From DATFVJ01 sp963727015 (GTDB lineage Bacteria; Actinomycetota; Actinomycetes; Streptosporangiales; Streptosporangiaceae), in the NCBI GenBank assembly GCA_963727015.1, contig CAVSEV010000005.1:248001-312000 (forward strand): a stretch of DNA of 64,000 nucleotides, given 5' to 3'. The position numbers and the translations under genes were made by a program. This document shows positions 44,183 to 56,100 of the stretch, in pieces (position 1 is the first letter of the stretch; every line of letters begins with the position of its first letter). Under the pieces are notes generated by a model. That model saw only the letters and a list, made by a program, of their open reading frames with translations. It did not search any database and was not told the DNA's origin.

Positions 44183-45505
44183 TTACTTTTCGTGAGTCTG
44201 GTTCGTGCCAGCGGGCCTGCTGAGGCTCCTGTTCGCGGTAAGCCGTGTTCCTGCGGGCGTTTCCGGCAGCGGGGGCATGACGGCATCCCGGCGCGGCGGT
44301 GCCGGGCCGGGATGGCGGGGTCGCGTGTCAGGCTGCTGGCGGCGCGTTCGGCTGCGCGGCCGGCGTGGTGACGGGCAGCGGGAGCAGGTGCAGCCGGGTC
44401 GCGGCCGGGACGGCGTGGCGGCTTTTGCGGGTCCAGGACTTTCTTGATGGTGAACCGGGGGTAGTGCCGTCCGGGCCGCCCAGGCGGTCACGAACCGCAG
44501 CGGGTGCCGGGTGATGTCGCGGCTGATGATGCCGATCGCGGCGGTCAGGACCGTGACGGTGGCGCCCTGGCCGGCGCGGATGCTCGCGGTGGCGGTGTCG
44601 CGCAGCGCGGTAGCGCTGATCCGGGCGGGCTCGGCGGCGATCGCCGCGGCGACCGCGGCGCGGGCGATCCGCAGCGCCTGGTGCACGGCGACGGTCGCGG
44701 CGGCCATCCGGTACGCCCCGGCCGGGGTCGCCGCGGTGAGCGGCTGCCCGGCCGAGAGCGTCTGTTTTTCTTCGAGGTAGACCAGCTCGCTGGCCCACCG
44801 CATCCCGTACAGTTCCGCAATGTCGCGGGCCGGATAGGCAGCGGGGTCGGTGAGGCTGGTGATGATGGTGACGGTCTCGGACACCTCCACCCGGATCGTG
44901 CCGTCGTCCGGCTGCTCGCACGCCGCGCCCTGAACGTCGCGGGGACGCGGACCGACACGCCGGGCGGCGGCGCGGACACCAGCAGCCGGTGGCCGGGCTG
45001 GAGGTCGAAGACCTGGTCCATGTGGTACTCGATGACGCGGACCTTGACGGCGCGGCCGCGCCAGATGATCTTGGCCTTCCAGGTGCCGTCGGTCAGCGGC
45101 CGTCCCGAGCGGCGCAGCTTCCACGCCGACGAGACCCGCCAGGCGAAGTGCTTCCCGGCGGTGATCTTGGCGACGGCGGCCTGGCTGCTGGGGAACCCGC
45201 GGTCGGCCAGGTCCAGGTCATCCGGCCCGTAGGCGGGCTCGAGGTGCGCGGCGAGGGTGGTCTCCCCGATGCGGCACGGCCCGGCCGCCCACGCCGCGCA
45301 GCTGCGGGCCCACACGTCGGTGACCTCCACCATGCGCAGCTGCGGGGCCGCCTCGGCGCCGGTGCTGGCCGGGCGGCCGAAGTGCGCGGCGTTGCGGGAC
45401 CGCCCGCGCTCGCCTTCGCGGTCTGTGCGTTTCGGGTCGGCGACCGCGCGGACGGTGCCGTCCTTGGCCAGCACCCGCAGCCCGTGCCGGCGGTCGTCGC
45501 GTTGG
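44183..45505 (-). pseudogene. IS4-type transposase remnant, several frameshifts
   Basis: The minus strand reads HGLRVLAKDGTVRAVADP (first catalytic Asp region) near 45480, then LDLADRGFPSSQAAVAKITA with the DRG Asp, GKHFAWRVSSAWKLRRSGRP, ETVTIITSLTDPAAYPARDI and AELYGMRWASELVYLEEKQT. The last contains the IS4 YREK signature (Y-x2-R-x3-E-x6-K). Frame changes occur near 44930 and 44440. The right edge lies at about 45505, inside an MFS gene. Neither terminal repeats nor a target duplication could be found by eye, so the insertion is old or followed by deletion. Confidence 0.8.
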
Positions 45506-46749
45506 TGGCGTCGAACTTCGCACGTGATCAGCGCCCGCGCGCGTACGGGCTTGTCGCTTCGGCCGGCGCGATCGCGGTGGCGGCGGGGCCCCTGATCGGC
45601 GGCCTGTTCACCACCTACCTGTCCTGGCGGTGGGTGTTCGTCGGTGAAGTCCTCATTGTGCTCGCCATCCTGGTGCTCACCGGCCGCATCGCCGACACCC
45701 CGCCGGAGGAGGGTGCGCGGCTTGACCTTGTGGGCACTGCGTTGTCCGCGCTCGGCCTGGGGCTCCTCGTGTACGGCATCCTCCGCTCGGGGACGTGGGG
45801 TTTCATCCAGCCCAAGGCCGGTGGTCCCGCGTGGCTGGGGTTGTCGCCGGTGATCTGGCTGATTCTCGCTGGCGGGGTCGTGCTGCGGGTCTTCTTGTGG
45901 TGGGAGAATCACCGTCTGGCGTGCGGCGACGCCGCGCTGCTTGATCCGGCGATGCTGCGGAACCGGATCCTGCGCGGCGGGCTCACGTCGTTCTTCTTCC
46001 AGTACTTCCTGCAATCCGGCCTCTTCTTTGCCGTCCCGTTGTTCCTGTCGGTGGCGCTCGGGCTTTCGGCGATCGCGACCGGCGTCCGGCTGCTGCCGTT
46101 GTCCATCACGCTGCTGCTGGCGGCCGCGGGCGTTCCCAGGGTCTTCCCGAACGCGTCGCCGCGCCGCGTTGTTCAGATCGGGTTCCTCGCGCTGTTCGCC
46201 GGCATCGTGATCATGGTGGCCGCGCTCGACGCGGGCGCTGGGCCCGAGATCGTGACCTGGCCGATGTTGCTCGCGGGCCTCGGTATCGGCGCGCTGGCGT
46301 CGCAGCTCGGGAGCGTGACCGTGTCGTCGGTGCCCGACGCGCAGAGCGGCGAAGTCGGCGGAGTTCAGAACACGGTGACCAACCTCGGCGCCTCGATCGG
46401 AACCGCGCTGGCCGGCGCGGTGCTTATCTCGGCATTGACCGCGTCGTTCCTCGCCGGCGTCCAGAACAACCCCGCCGTCCCCAAGGATCTGGCCTCGAAG
46501 GCGAAGGTGGAGCTGGCCGGTGGTATCCCATTCATGTCCGACAAGGACCTGCAGACCCAGCTCGACAAGGCCGGGGTGCCCCCCAGCACCGCGGCGGCGA
46601 TCGTCGACGAGAACGCGAAAGCCCGCATCGACGGGCTGCGCGCTTCGTTGTCGGTGCTCGCTGTGGTCGCGCTGATCGCACTTTTCTTCAGCCGCGGTAT
46701 CCCGACGCGGCAGCCCTCTGCAGCGGCCGCGAGCGAGCCTTCGGGCTGA
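45506..46749 (+). pseudogene. DHA2-type MFS transporter lacking its N-terminal third
   Basis: From 45506 the sequence is a good drug:H+ antiporter: ALVASNFARDQRPRAYGLVA, SAGAIAVAAGPLIGGLFTTY, LSWRWVFVGEVLIVLAILVL and many further helices to a natural end at 46749. The first three to four helices, with the LDxTIVNVALP-type motif, are missing. Upstream, the same frame continues to 44989 only because the antisense of the IS4 transposase happens to be open. A chimeric 586-residue ORF results, with no credible start or membrane-insertion signal of its own. It is probably a dead gene. Confidence 0.8.
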
Positions 46750-46776
46750 TCGCGCCGACTACCAACCGCCGCCAAG

Positions 46777-47007
46777 TCAACGCGTGCGCCGCCGCCGCGG
46801 CAGCCAGCCGTCGACCCGCCATTTCGAGCCGGGGCGCCCCGGCAGCAGCAGGACGATCAGCAGCCCCACGGCTGACAGCAGCAGGCCGAACGTCAGCCCA
46901 AGCTTCTCGCCGTAGCCCTTGCGTTCCGACAGCCACGACGCGGTGGCCGCCGAGATCAACCACACGAACAGCAAGTAAAGCGCCTTGGCGCCGACCGCGC
47001 CGCTCAT
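46777..47007 (-). CDS. Small two-TM membrane protein in the liv operon
   Basis: The 76 residues from ATG 47007 comprise two hydrophobic helices, AKALYLLFVWLISAATASWL and LGLTFGLLLSAVGLLIVLLL, joined by a SERKGYGEK loop, and a basic C-terminus. It lies 20 bp after livF on the same strand and so is probably the last gene of the operon. No family recognised. Confidence 0.6.
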   Translation of the reverse strand: MSGAVGAKALYLLFVWLISAATASWLSERKGYGEKLGLTFGLLLSAVGLLIVLLLPGRPGSKWRVDGWLPRRRRTR

Positions 47008-47026
47008 CGGGTCGCTCCGTAACCGG

Positions 47027-47734
47027 TCATGTCCCCAGGTACGCCTTCTGGACCCCGGGGTCGTCATGCAGGCTCGCCGAATCGTTGGCCAAGGTCACGC
47101 GGCCCGTCTCCAGCACGTAGCCGCGGCTGGCGGCGTCGAGCGCGCAGTTGGCGTTCTGCTCGACCAGGAGGATCGCGACCCCGGAGCGGTTGATCTCGCC
47201 GATGGTCTCGTAGATCCGCTGCACCAGGTTCGGGGCGATCCCGAGCGACGGCTCGTCGAGCATCAGCAGCTTCGGCCGGGCCATCAGCGCGCGCCCGATC
47301 GCGAGCATCTGCTGCTCTCCGCCGGACATCGTGCCGGCCTTCTGGCGGTCGCGTTCCTTGAGCCGGGGGAACAGGTCGATAGACGCGATCGAGGTCCTCG
47401 GCGATCTCGGGGCCGCGCCGCCGGTGGGCGCCCAGGTCCAGGTTCTCGCGCACGGTCATCCGCGGAAAGCAGTGGCGGCCCTCGGGCGCGAGCGCGATTC
47501 CGCGGATGACGACCTCGTGCGCCGGCACGCGCGTGATGTCCTCTCCGGCAAACGTGATCTTCCCTGCGCTGGCCGGGGTGAGGCCCGAGATCGAACGCAG
47601 GGTGGTCGACTTTCCGGCGCCGTTGGAGCCGATCAGCGTAACCACCTCGCCCGCATCGACGGTCAGCGAGACGCCCTTCAGCGCCTCGATCGCGCCGTAG
47701 CGGGTATGGATGTCCGACACCTCGAGCAGGGTCA

Positions 47735-47738
<4 letters not shown>
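47027..47738 (-). pseudogene. livF: Branched-chain amino acid ABC transporter ATPase LivF, frameshifted
   Basis: The N-terminal frame has EALKGVSLTVDAGEVVTLIG, Walker A GSNGAGKSTT and CFPRMTVRENLDLGAHRRRG. At about 47390 one extra C (TATCGAC for an expected TATGAC) shifts the frame. The rest continues as TMSGGEQQMLAIGRALMARP (signature), KLLMLDEPSLGIAPNLVQRI (Walker B), LVEQNANCALDAASRGYVLE and a natural C-terminus ending KAYLGT. As written the protein is cut after the Q-loop region. All other features are intact, so a sequencing indel is as likely as a mutation. It overlaps livG. Confidence 0.88.
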
Positions 47739-48531
<793 letters not shown>

Positions 48532-48535
<4 letters not shown>

Positions 48536-49796
48536 GGCGCGCCCCCGCCGGTGCCAGGAACCTCCGCGAGTTGCGCGTCCTCCGCTGCGATCTCGGCCGT
48601 GAGCTCGAGCCGGCGTCGCCGCTCCGGGATCAGGCCCTGCGGCCGGAGGATCATCATGATCACCAGCAGGAACCCGAAGATCCCGAACTCCACCTGGGTC
48701 AGCTGGAAGTTCAGCCCGACCCTGGCCGGGGAGGTCGTTCAGGACGTCGGGAATCAGGTAATTGTTGATGTAGCCGAGCGTAAGCCCACCGACGACCGCT
48801 CCCCAGATCGAGCCAAGCCCGCCGATGATCACCATCGCGAGGATGAAGATCGAGAACCCGAACTGGAACTGACCGGCGTTGACCTCGGTGTAGTACGTGC
48901 CGAAGAACGCACCCGACATGCCCCCGAACGCGGCGCCGATCGAATACGCGAGCAGCTTCGTCCTCACCAGCGGAATGCCCATCGACACGGCCGCGACCTC
49001 GTCCTCGCGCAGCGCGACCCAGGCACGCCCGAGCCGTGAGTCACGCAGGCGCAGGTTGACGAACAGGACGACGAGCAGGATGGCAAAGATCAGCCAGTAC
49101 CACGGTCTCAGGTTCAGCACGTTGAACGACCCGATCCCGGGGAAGTACGGCGCGTCGACCGCGCTGATGCCGAGATTGCCGGCGGTCAGCGTCATGCCGC
49201 CGCCGACGTGGACGCTCTGGCCGTTGACGGCCAACACGCCGATGATCTCGCCGAACGCGAGCGTGACGATCGCGATGTAGTCGCCGCGCAGGCGCAGCGT
49301 CGGCAGGCCGATCAGCGCTCCCGCCGCGGCGCAGATAGTCGCGGCGCCGATCAGGATCAGAATGAAGTTGAGGTGAATGCCTGGCAGCGTGCTCGCGACC
49401 GGCGAGACGAGCACGTGGACGCGAGCCTTGAAGAAGAACTCGGAACCGAACCACCCGAGCGAGTACGCGCCAAGCGCGTAGAAGGCGACGTAGCCGAGAT
49501 CGAGCAGCCCGGCAAAGCCCACGACGACATTCAGGCCCAGCGACATCACCGCGTAGGTAAGAGCGATGATCGTCGCGTTCATGAACGGGTTGGACGACGA
49601 GAACGCGAACGGCAGCACGATCCCGATCGCGATAAGCGATCCTGCCAGCGCGCGGCTCCACCTACCGCGGGAGTCGCTCCTGCACGGCCGCGCGCCACCC
49701 ACGCAGCCGCGCGCGCCATCCGGGGGGTTCGGGCCGTCGGGGTCCGGGGTGTCCCCGGCCGGCGCCGTGTCCCCCCGGGCGGGCAGAGTCGTTCAT
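48532..49796 (-). pseudogene. livM: Branched-chain amino acid ABC transporter permease LivM, frameshifted
   Basis: Multiple helices typical of LivM are present: VVGFAGLLDLGYVAFYALGA, NFILILIGAATICAAAGALI, RLRGDYIAIVTLAFGEIIGV and IFILAMVIIGGLGSIWGAVV. Near 48725 one extra base after LNDLPG shifts the frame. The true C-terminus, VGLNFQLTQVEFGIFGFLLV and IMMILRPQGLIPERRRR, lies one frame over and ends at 48532. At the 5' end, the ATG at 49796 that overlaps the livH stop (ATGA) leads out of frame, whereas the main frame starts at GTG 49702. A second indel in the GC-run there is likely. Confidence 0.88.
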
Positions 49797-50902
49797 CCCG
49801 CCTCCCTCGTCTCCTCACCGAGCAGCCCGCGCGGGCGCAGGACCATGATCGCGATCAGGTAGCCGAACACGACCGCCTCGGTCCACTGCGGGCCGATCCG
49901 CGAATCGGCCAGCGACTGGATGACGCCGATGATCAGTCCGCCGAGCACCGCACCGCGGATGTTGCCGATGCCTCCCATGACCGCCGCGGTGAAGGCGATC
50001 AGCCCGGCCTTGAAGCCCTGGAAGTACCAGATGTTCGTCTCATAAAGCGCGTACACGAGCCCCGCGGCGCCGGCGAGCATGCCGCCGAGCAGGAAGGTGA
50101 GCGAGATCGTGGCGTTGACGTTGATGCCCATCAGGCGGGCGGCCTCCGGGTCCTGGGCGGTGGCGCGCATCGCCCGGCAGGCGCGGGTCTGGTTGATGAA
50201 CCAGGTCAGCGCGAACACGAGCGGGATCATCACCGCGAACGCGAGGATGTAGCCGCGCAGGATCGGTACGCCGGCGATGGTGAACACCGGTTGCTGCGCG
50301 TGGATCAGGTCGGGCACGCTCTGCGGCGAGCCCCCGCGCCAGAGCAGGCCCACGTTCCGGAGAATGAAGGAGAAGCCGACCGCTGTGATCAGCGGTGCGA
50401 GCTTGGGCGCGCCTCGTAGCGGCCGGTAGGCGACCCGCTCGATCAGGACGTTCAGGGATCCCGTCACGATCATCGTGATGATCAGCGTGATCACCAGACC
50501 GCCGATCAGCCCCAGGGCACCCGTGGTGAGCCCGAGCCCGAGCGTCGCCCACAGGCCCACGGCGGTGAAGGAGCCGATCATGAACACGTCGCCGTGCGCG
50601 AAGTTGATCAGCTCGATGATTCCGTAAACGAGCGTGTACCCGATCGCGATCAGCGCCCAGATCGCACCGTTGGAGAGGCCTTCGGCGAAGTTGAAGCCCA
50701 GCTTCGAGAGATCATGATGGATCACCGCATGACCGGCCACGACGCCGGCCTGGTAGCCGTGCGTCAGATCGTTGATGCCGTAGTAGACCGGCAGCGCCGC
50801 GAGCGCCGCGATCAGACCCCAGCGGCCGACGTAGCGGCGAACCGCCGCCAGCGGGTGTACCGGCGCCGCGGGCAGGGTTGGCGAAATTGTTGTGGTTTCC
50901 AC
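49793..50902 (-). CDS. livH: Branched-chain amino acid ABC transporter permease LivH
   Basis: This 369-residue membrane permease has an N-terminal extension with one helix, then the LivH core: LSNGAIWALIAIGYTLVYGI, IELINFAHGDVFMIGSFTAV (the conserved NFAHGD motif), RVAYRPLRGAPKLAPLITAV, MRATAQDPEAARLMGINVN (EAA-type loop facing the ATPases) and FKAGLIAFTAAVMGGIGNIR. The GTG start at 50902 has AGGA five bases upstream. It is separated from livJ by a strong hairpin. Intact. Confidence 0.93.
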   Translation of the reverse strand: METTTISPTLPAAPVHPLAAVRRYVGRWGLIAALAALPVYYGINDLTHGYQAGVVAGHAVIHHDLSKLGFNFAEGLSNGAIWALIAIGYTLVYGIIELINFAHGDVFMIGSFTAVGLWATLGLGLTTGALGLIGGLVITLIITMIVTGSLNVLIERVAYRPLRGAPKLAPLITAVGFSFILRNVGLLWRGGSPQSVPDLIHAQQPVFTIAGVPILRGYILAFAVMIPLVFALTWFINQTRACRAMRATAQDPEAARLMGINVNATISLTFLLGGMLAGAAGLVYALYETNIWYFQGFKAGLIAFTAAVMGGIGNIRGAVLGGLIIGVIQSLADSRIGPQWTEAVVFGYLIAIMVLRPRGLLGEETREAG

Positions 50903-50948
50903 GAGTTCCTGTGAGGTATGGGCGAAGTGTCGATGCAGCTTGGTGGAC

Positions 50949-50979
50949 GTGGCGGGGGGCGCGGTGCGCCCCCCGCCAC
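50949..50979 (-). terminator. 14-bp perfect hairpin between livJ and livH
   Basis: GTGGCGGGGGGCGC and GCGCCCCCCGCCAC pair perfectly around a three-base loop. It lies just after the expected livJ stop and 47 bp before the livH start. In binding-protein operons such intercistronic hairpins reduce read-through and protect upstream mRNA, giving more binding protein than permease. Confidence 0.75.
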
Positions 50980-50986
50980 CATTTCC

Positions 50987-52286
50987 TTACCTGAGACGGT
51001 CTTGGTCGGTGTGATCGTCTTGTAGAAGACGGTCTGGCCGTTGGATCCGACCTTGTACAGGCCGTAGGACTTCAGCGTCGTGTCGCCGTTCTTGTTGAAC
51101 CCGTAGGTGCCGAGCACCGACGGCCGCGCGGTGGTCGCGAACAGCGCCTTCAGCACGGCCGACTTGCTGTTGCCCTGGGCGCCGAGGCTCTTGATCGTGT
51201 CGAGCCCGAGCTTCATCGCCTCGTAGCCGTAGATCGCGTACGGGTCGGGATTCGACGTGCCGTACTTGGCCTTGTACGCGGCGAGGAACGTCTTGCCGCC
51301 CGGATACGCCGCCAGGTCCAGTGTCGCGACCGTGCACTGCATCAGCGGGTAGAGCTTGGCCGGGACGCCGCCCTTCGCCGCGTTCGTGTAGGTGGCCGTG
51401 CAGACGCCGTCACCGCCGAAGATCTTGGCCGTGGGGACCGCCGAGTTGACGTCCTTGGTGATCTGGACGGCGCCATTGGCGACGATGACCGGCGAAGAAG
51501 AAGCAATCGGCTCCCTGGCTCTTGACCGTCGCCGCGTAGGAGCGGAAGTTGGGCGCGGTCGGGTCGATCCCGGTGTTGCTCGTGATCGTGACCCCGTAAA
51601 AGCCCTTCTCCAGCTCGAGCAGCGTCGCAAGGCCGGCGCCGTAAGTCTCCTTGTCATTGGCGACGGCGACCTTTGTGCAGCCCGCCTGCTTCATCGCGAT
51701 CAGGTCGGCGGCGGCCTGGATCGAGTCGATCGGCACGATCCGCAGGTAGGTACGGGTCCCGGTCGGGTAGTACTTCTGCGGGTCGCCGGGGGCGCTGCCC
51801 GGCAGGCTCGTCGTCAGGCCGACGGCCGTGTTCGCCGGGCTCACCTGCGGGATTCCGCCCTGGTTGAGGATCGGGATCGACACCTGGCTGGCGCCCGAGT
51901 TGAACTCGCCGATGTAGTAGACGGCCTTCGGGTCAGTGGCCACCTTGCGCGCGTTGGCCGCGGTCTGGCCCGGGTCCCACTTTCCGGCCGCCGCGGTCGA
52001 GTCGTCGAGCGACTGGTAGTTCACCGTCCACTGCCCGGCCTTGCCGCCGGCCTCATCGAGCGCGAGCTTGATTCCATTGACGATCGGATTGGTCCTGCGC
52101 GGTCGAGGCGCCCTGCAACGGGAGGCTCGAGTAGATGTCGATCGTGTTGGCGCCGCTGCCGCTGGCTGAGCCGCTGCTGGCTGAGCTGCTGCTGGGTGAG
52201 CTGCTACTGCTGCTACTGCCACTACTGCAGGCGGCCGCTGCCAAAGCAATGGTCGCTAAGGCTGCGATCGCGGTGGTACGTCTCAT
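50987..52286 (-). pseudogene. livJ: Branched-chain amino acid ABC transporter binding lipoprotein LivJ, frameshifted
   Basis: From ATG 52286 (leader GAGAGGAAGGC) a lipoprotein signal reads MRRTTAIAALATIALAAAAC, with the lipobox Cys at residue 20, then a Ser-rich linker and GANTIDIYSSLPLQG. An indel near 52085 moves the frame to NPIVNGIKLALDEAGGKAGQ, YYIGEFNSGASQVSIPILNQ and TYLRIVPIDSIQAAADLIAM. Another near 51490 moves it to SPVIVANGAVQITKDVNSAV, PYAIYGYEAMKLGLDTIKSL and YGFNKNGDTTLKSYGLYKVG. This is a Peripla_BP_6 binding protein. The ORF also runs past the expected end into the hairpin, suggesting one more indel near 51000. Confidence 0.88.
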
Positions 52287-52900
52287 TGCCTTCCTCTCGT
52301 TGATGTGGGTTGTCCAGCTGCTGCGGAGCACACTCACCGGCCGGTTCGGGCCGGGTACGCGTGCGGCAGCCCAGGGCTGAACGGCTTGACGACGTCCGCT
52401 GCCGCCTCTGCCGCGGCCAGAGTGCCCTGACCTCGATTCCCGTCAGGGTCCCAAGCCGGCCGGTACGTCCCCGCGTAATCGACCTGAACGCGCTGCCGCT
52501 ATCCGGCGTCTAAGAGTCACGATCTATGCAAACCGTCGGCGCTCAAAGCTCGACGACCGGCACAGTTCCCGACCGGTGGTGCGGCTGGCAGGTGTCCAGC
52601 TGGAGGTGGGCAGGCGTGTCAGCACTCAAGCAGTGCAACATCGTGCCCCCCAAAAGTCCGGATGCGCTCACCGCATTACCACCGCTCGTGCCCAACCCGA
52701 GGTGAAGCTCATTCTCTGCCCTGCGGACGGGAAGATGTCAAGAGGGGAAACATCGGATTGGCCGGCATCGCTGCCTTCTCACCTTCCTGACCGGGCCTGG
52801 GTGGCTGGTGTTAAATGACCAAATTTAGTCGTGGAAGCGAATACGAATTGTAATAGTTGCTGGTCAACGGTGCTGATCATTATTACTCTGCGTAAATTTG
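52287..52900. other. Upstream region of the liv operon
   Basis: No gene recognised. The left 100 bases should hold the liv promoter. The stretch 52810-52900 is strikingly AT-rich for this genome (TTAAATGACCAAATTTAGTC and ATTATTACTCTGCGTAAATT) and could be a promoter or an insertion scar. Confidence 0.45.
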
Positions 52901-52929
52901 GACGGAAAACACCAGCCTCCTAGGTGCCT

Positions 52930-53066
52930 TTGTATACGCGCAACCTATGGCGGGTTGCATTTGCGTCTCGTTCCGCGGGCCAGCGACGAAGCCGAACACC
53001 GCGTCCATGGGCCGGCCGATAACGATCTCGCCCGGACGGACGCTGGCCATCGACGGCAGGCTGATC
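52930..53066 (-). pseudogene. N-terminal remnant of an SRPBCC-fold protein
   Basis: The minus strand reads MASVRPGEIVIGRPMDAVFG, FVAGPRNETQMQPAIGCAYT, matching the first strand and helix of SRPBCC (polyketide cyclase/START-like) proteins, normally IxIxRPVEDVFxFVADxRNEPRYNP. The rest of the fold is missing. It lies between the AT-rich stretch and the end of the LuxR-type gene. Confidence 0.5.
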
Positions 53067-53147
53067 GGCGCGAGGCGTGCGGTGCCTTCGAGATGGTCAC
53101 CGTCAACGACGCCGACGGCAGCCAGTACACTACCCGCGCTGTCTATG

Positions 53148-56100
53148 TCAGCGCAGCTGCCTGCCCTCGATGTCGACGCTGACATCGTGCCCCTGACCCG
53201 GGACGGCGGGGTCGGCAAGGCCCAGGCGGACGGCGACCGCGGCGGCCTGTACCCGGTCGCGGACGGCAAGCTTGCGCAGGATGCTGGTGACGTGGACGCT
53301 GGCCGTCTTCGGGCTGATGAACAGCCGCTGCCCGATCTCCCGGTTGGTGTGACCGGCGGCGAGCAGCCGCAGCACGGCGGCCTCCCTGTCGGTGAGGCCG
53401 TGCGGGTGGGCCGGTTCCGGCGCCGGCTCAGGCTCGGCGGGGGTCAGGCTGATCCGGGCTCGCCGGGCCAGCAGCTCGATCTCTGTGCGCAGCGGGGCGG
53501 CGCCCAGCCGCACCGTGGTGGCATGCGCGCCGTGCAGCGGTCCGGCCGCCCGGCCGCGCCGGCCCCGCCAGCCAGCAGCGCGTCGGCCTGCCTCCACTGG
53601 GCGTAGGCGGTCCGATAGCCGAGTCCCAGCTCTTGCCAGGCATCGGCGGCGTTCTGCCAGGCTGCGGGGGCGGGGGCGCCGTTGAGCCGGGTCAGCTCCG
53701 CGTCCCAGAGGGCCCGCTCCGCCGCGGCGCTGGCCGGCATTGGACTGCCAGGGGCGAACGGGTCATGCGTCATCTCGGTCGCTCGTTCAACCAGCAGGCG
53801 GCCGTGCCGGCAGGCATCGGCCGCCGCGGCCGGGTCCTGGCGGGCCCGCGCCCACTCGGCCAGGTCGGCCAGGGCGCGCGCGCCGAGGCAGAACAGCCAG
53901 CCGGCGAACCGCTCCTGGCCGGTGGCCGTCACGGCGTCCAGCGCCCGCGTCACATCGGTCAGCGCTGACTGCGGACGGCCGAGCCACAGCTGAATCTCCG
54001 CCCGGCGCTGGCCCATTTCGCGTGCGTGCTCAGGGCCCAGCCGCCAGCGTTGCCCGCGCACCTGGTCGAGCCGTGCCAACGCGGCCTCAGGGTGGCCGCG
54101 AGCGCTTTCAAGCTCCGCCAGATTGCCCTGCAATATCCTGTTGGCGAAGCTGGCGGGCTGGTTCGCCAGCGGCTCGCTGATCTCCGCCGCCTCGTTCCAG
54201 CGGCCGAGCCCGAACAGCGCCTCCACCGCGCAGCCGACGAGACCGCAGGCGTAGCGGTGGTCGGTGAGGCCGAGACGCCGCAGCGTCTCCCACCCCTGCA
54301 ATGCCACCTCGGCGGCATCCTCGAGCCGGTTTGCTTTCAGCAGCACGTCGCTGAAAAGCAGGTGGACCCCGGCCGCCCGCCACTCGTCGCCGGCCGACCG
54401 TTCGGTCAAGGCGAGTGCCTCCCGCAGCAAGGCGGCGCCGGCGTCCACCTGGCCCGCGACCGCCCGCAAGTAGCCGACCGAAGCCATCGCCTGGGCGATG
54501 TCGGGCTGCGAGCCGGCTTGGCGGGCGGCGGTCAGCGCCTGCTCGTGGACCGCGGCCGCCTCGTCGTACCGGCCGGCCTGAACGTGCAGGGCGCGGCCGA
54601 AGCCGAGCAGCACCTGGGCGCGCGCGGCGGACGGCGGCTCCGCCGGAACCAGCCGGACCGCCTCCCGGTTGGCGGCGAGCACGATCTCCGGGTCGGTCGT
54701 TCCGGCGTCGTACCAGCCGCGGGATCTGTGCAGCAGGCCGGCCCGAACCGGGTCGGCGGCCGGGTCCACCTGCCGTAACGCCTCCTCGACGTGCGACAGC
54801 GCCCGGGTCTCGTCCCCGGCGTACTCCCAGGCCCGCGCCGCCCTCGTGTGCAGAGCGACCCGGTCGGCGTCGGCGCGCGCGGCGTCGGGCACCTGTTCCC
54901 ACAGCTCCAGTACCCGTTCGCAGTGGCGGGCCGCCTCCACGTGGGCGTACACCAGCTCGGCGCTGTCGGCGGCCCGTACCGACCAAGCCAGCGCCTCGGC
55001 CGGCTGGCGGGCCCGATACCAGTGCTCGGCCAGCTCCGTGGCAAACCGCGGGGCCACCGCCTGCTGGTCAGCTGGCGAGCTGGCGAGGGCGTTCGCGTAG
55101 GCGCCGTGCAGCCGGGCCCGCTGCCCGGGCAGCAGCTCACCGTATACAGCCTCCTGTAGCAGGGCATGCCGGAATTCGTACACGTCCTGCCTGACAATCT
55201 CCATCGGGGTGACAAGCAGCAGCCCGCGGTCCACCGCTTCCCGTAGCCACACGGCCAGCTCGTCCTCCGACCCGCCGGCGACGGCCGCTAGCCAGTCATG
55301 GCAGACCCACCGGCCGGCCACCGCCGCCACCCGCAACAGTTGCTGGCCGCCCGGCGACAGCTGATGCACCCGTGCCAGGAGCACCTCCCGTAGCAACCGG
55401 GGCAGCCGGCCCGCGCTGGTTCCGGCGCCGGCCGCAAACAGCTGTTCGGCGAAAAATGGGTTGCCCTCCGACCGGTCGAAGACCTCCTGCACGACCCCGC
55501 TGTCCACCGGACCACCCCGCAGGCCGGTCAGTTGCGCGCTCAGTTCGGTGCGGGTGAAGCGCGGTACTTCCAGCCAGCTCACCTCCGGTAGTCGCCGCAT
55601 CTCGGCCAGCCAGCACGCCAACGGGTCACCGGGATCATCGGCCCGGTAGCTGCCGGCCACCAGCAGCCGCGCTCCGCGCAGGGCGCGCAACAGGAACGCC
55701 AGGAAGTCCAGCGTGGCGCTGTCCGCCCAGTGCAGGTCCTCCAGCACCACCAGCAGCGGAGCGGCCCGGCCTAGCCGGTCGAGCAGACCGCACAGCCGCT
55801 CGAACAGCCGCCCCCGGCCCACCTCGGGAGCCCATAACCGCTCGCTGGCCGGCGAGTCCCCGGTCAGTTCGGCTAACGTCCCGGCCAGCTCCACCCGCTG
55901 CGCGTCCAGGGCCGCAGCTTGGTGATCATCAGCCAGTGCCCGCAGGGCCTGGAGCAGCGGCGCGTACGGCAGCGCGCCCCCGGTCAGCGGCGCAGCACCA
56001 CCCACCGCGACCACCACCCCGGCCAGGCTGGCCTGTTCGGCGAACTGCCCGAGCAGCCGGCTCTTGCCCACCCCCGCCTCGCCGGCGACCAGCAGCATGC

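Noticed and set aside
44989..46749. A full-length 586-residue MFS protein
   Set aside because: The first ~170 residues are the antisense of an IS4 transposase; only 45506 onward is transporter sequence.
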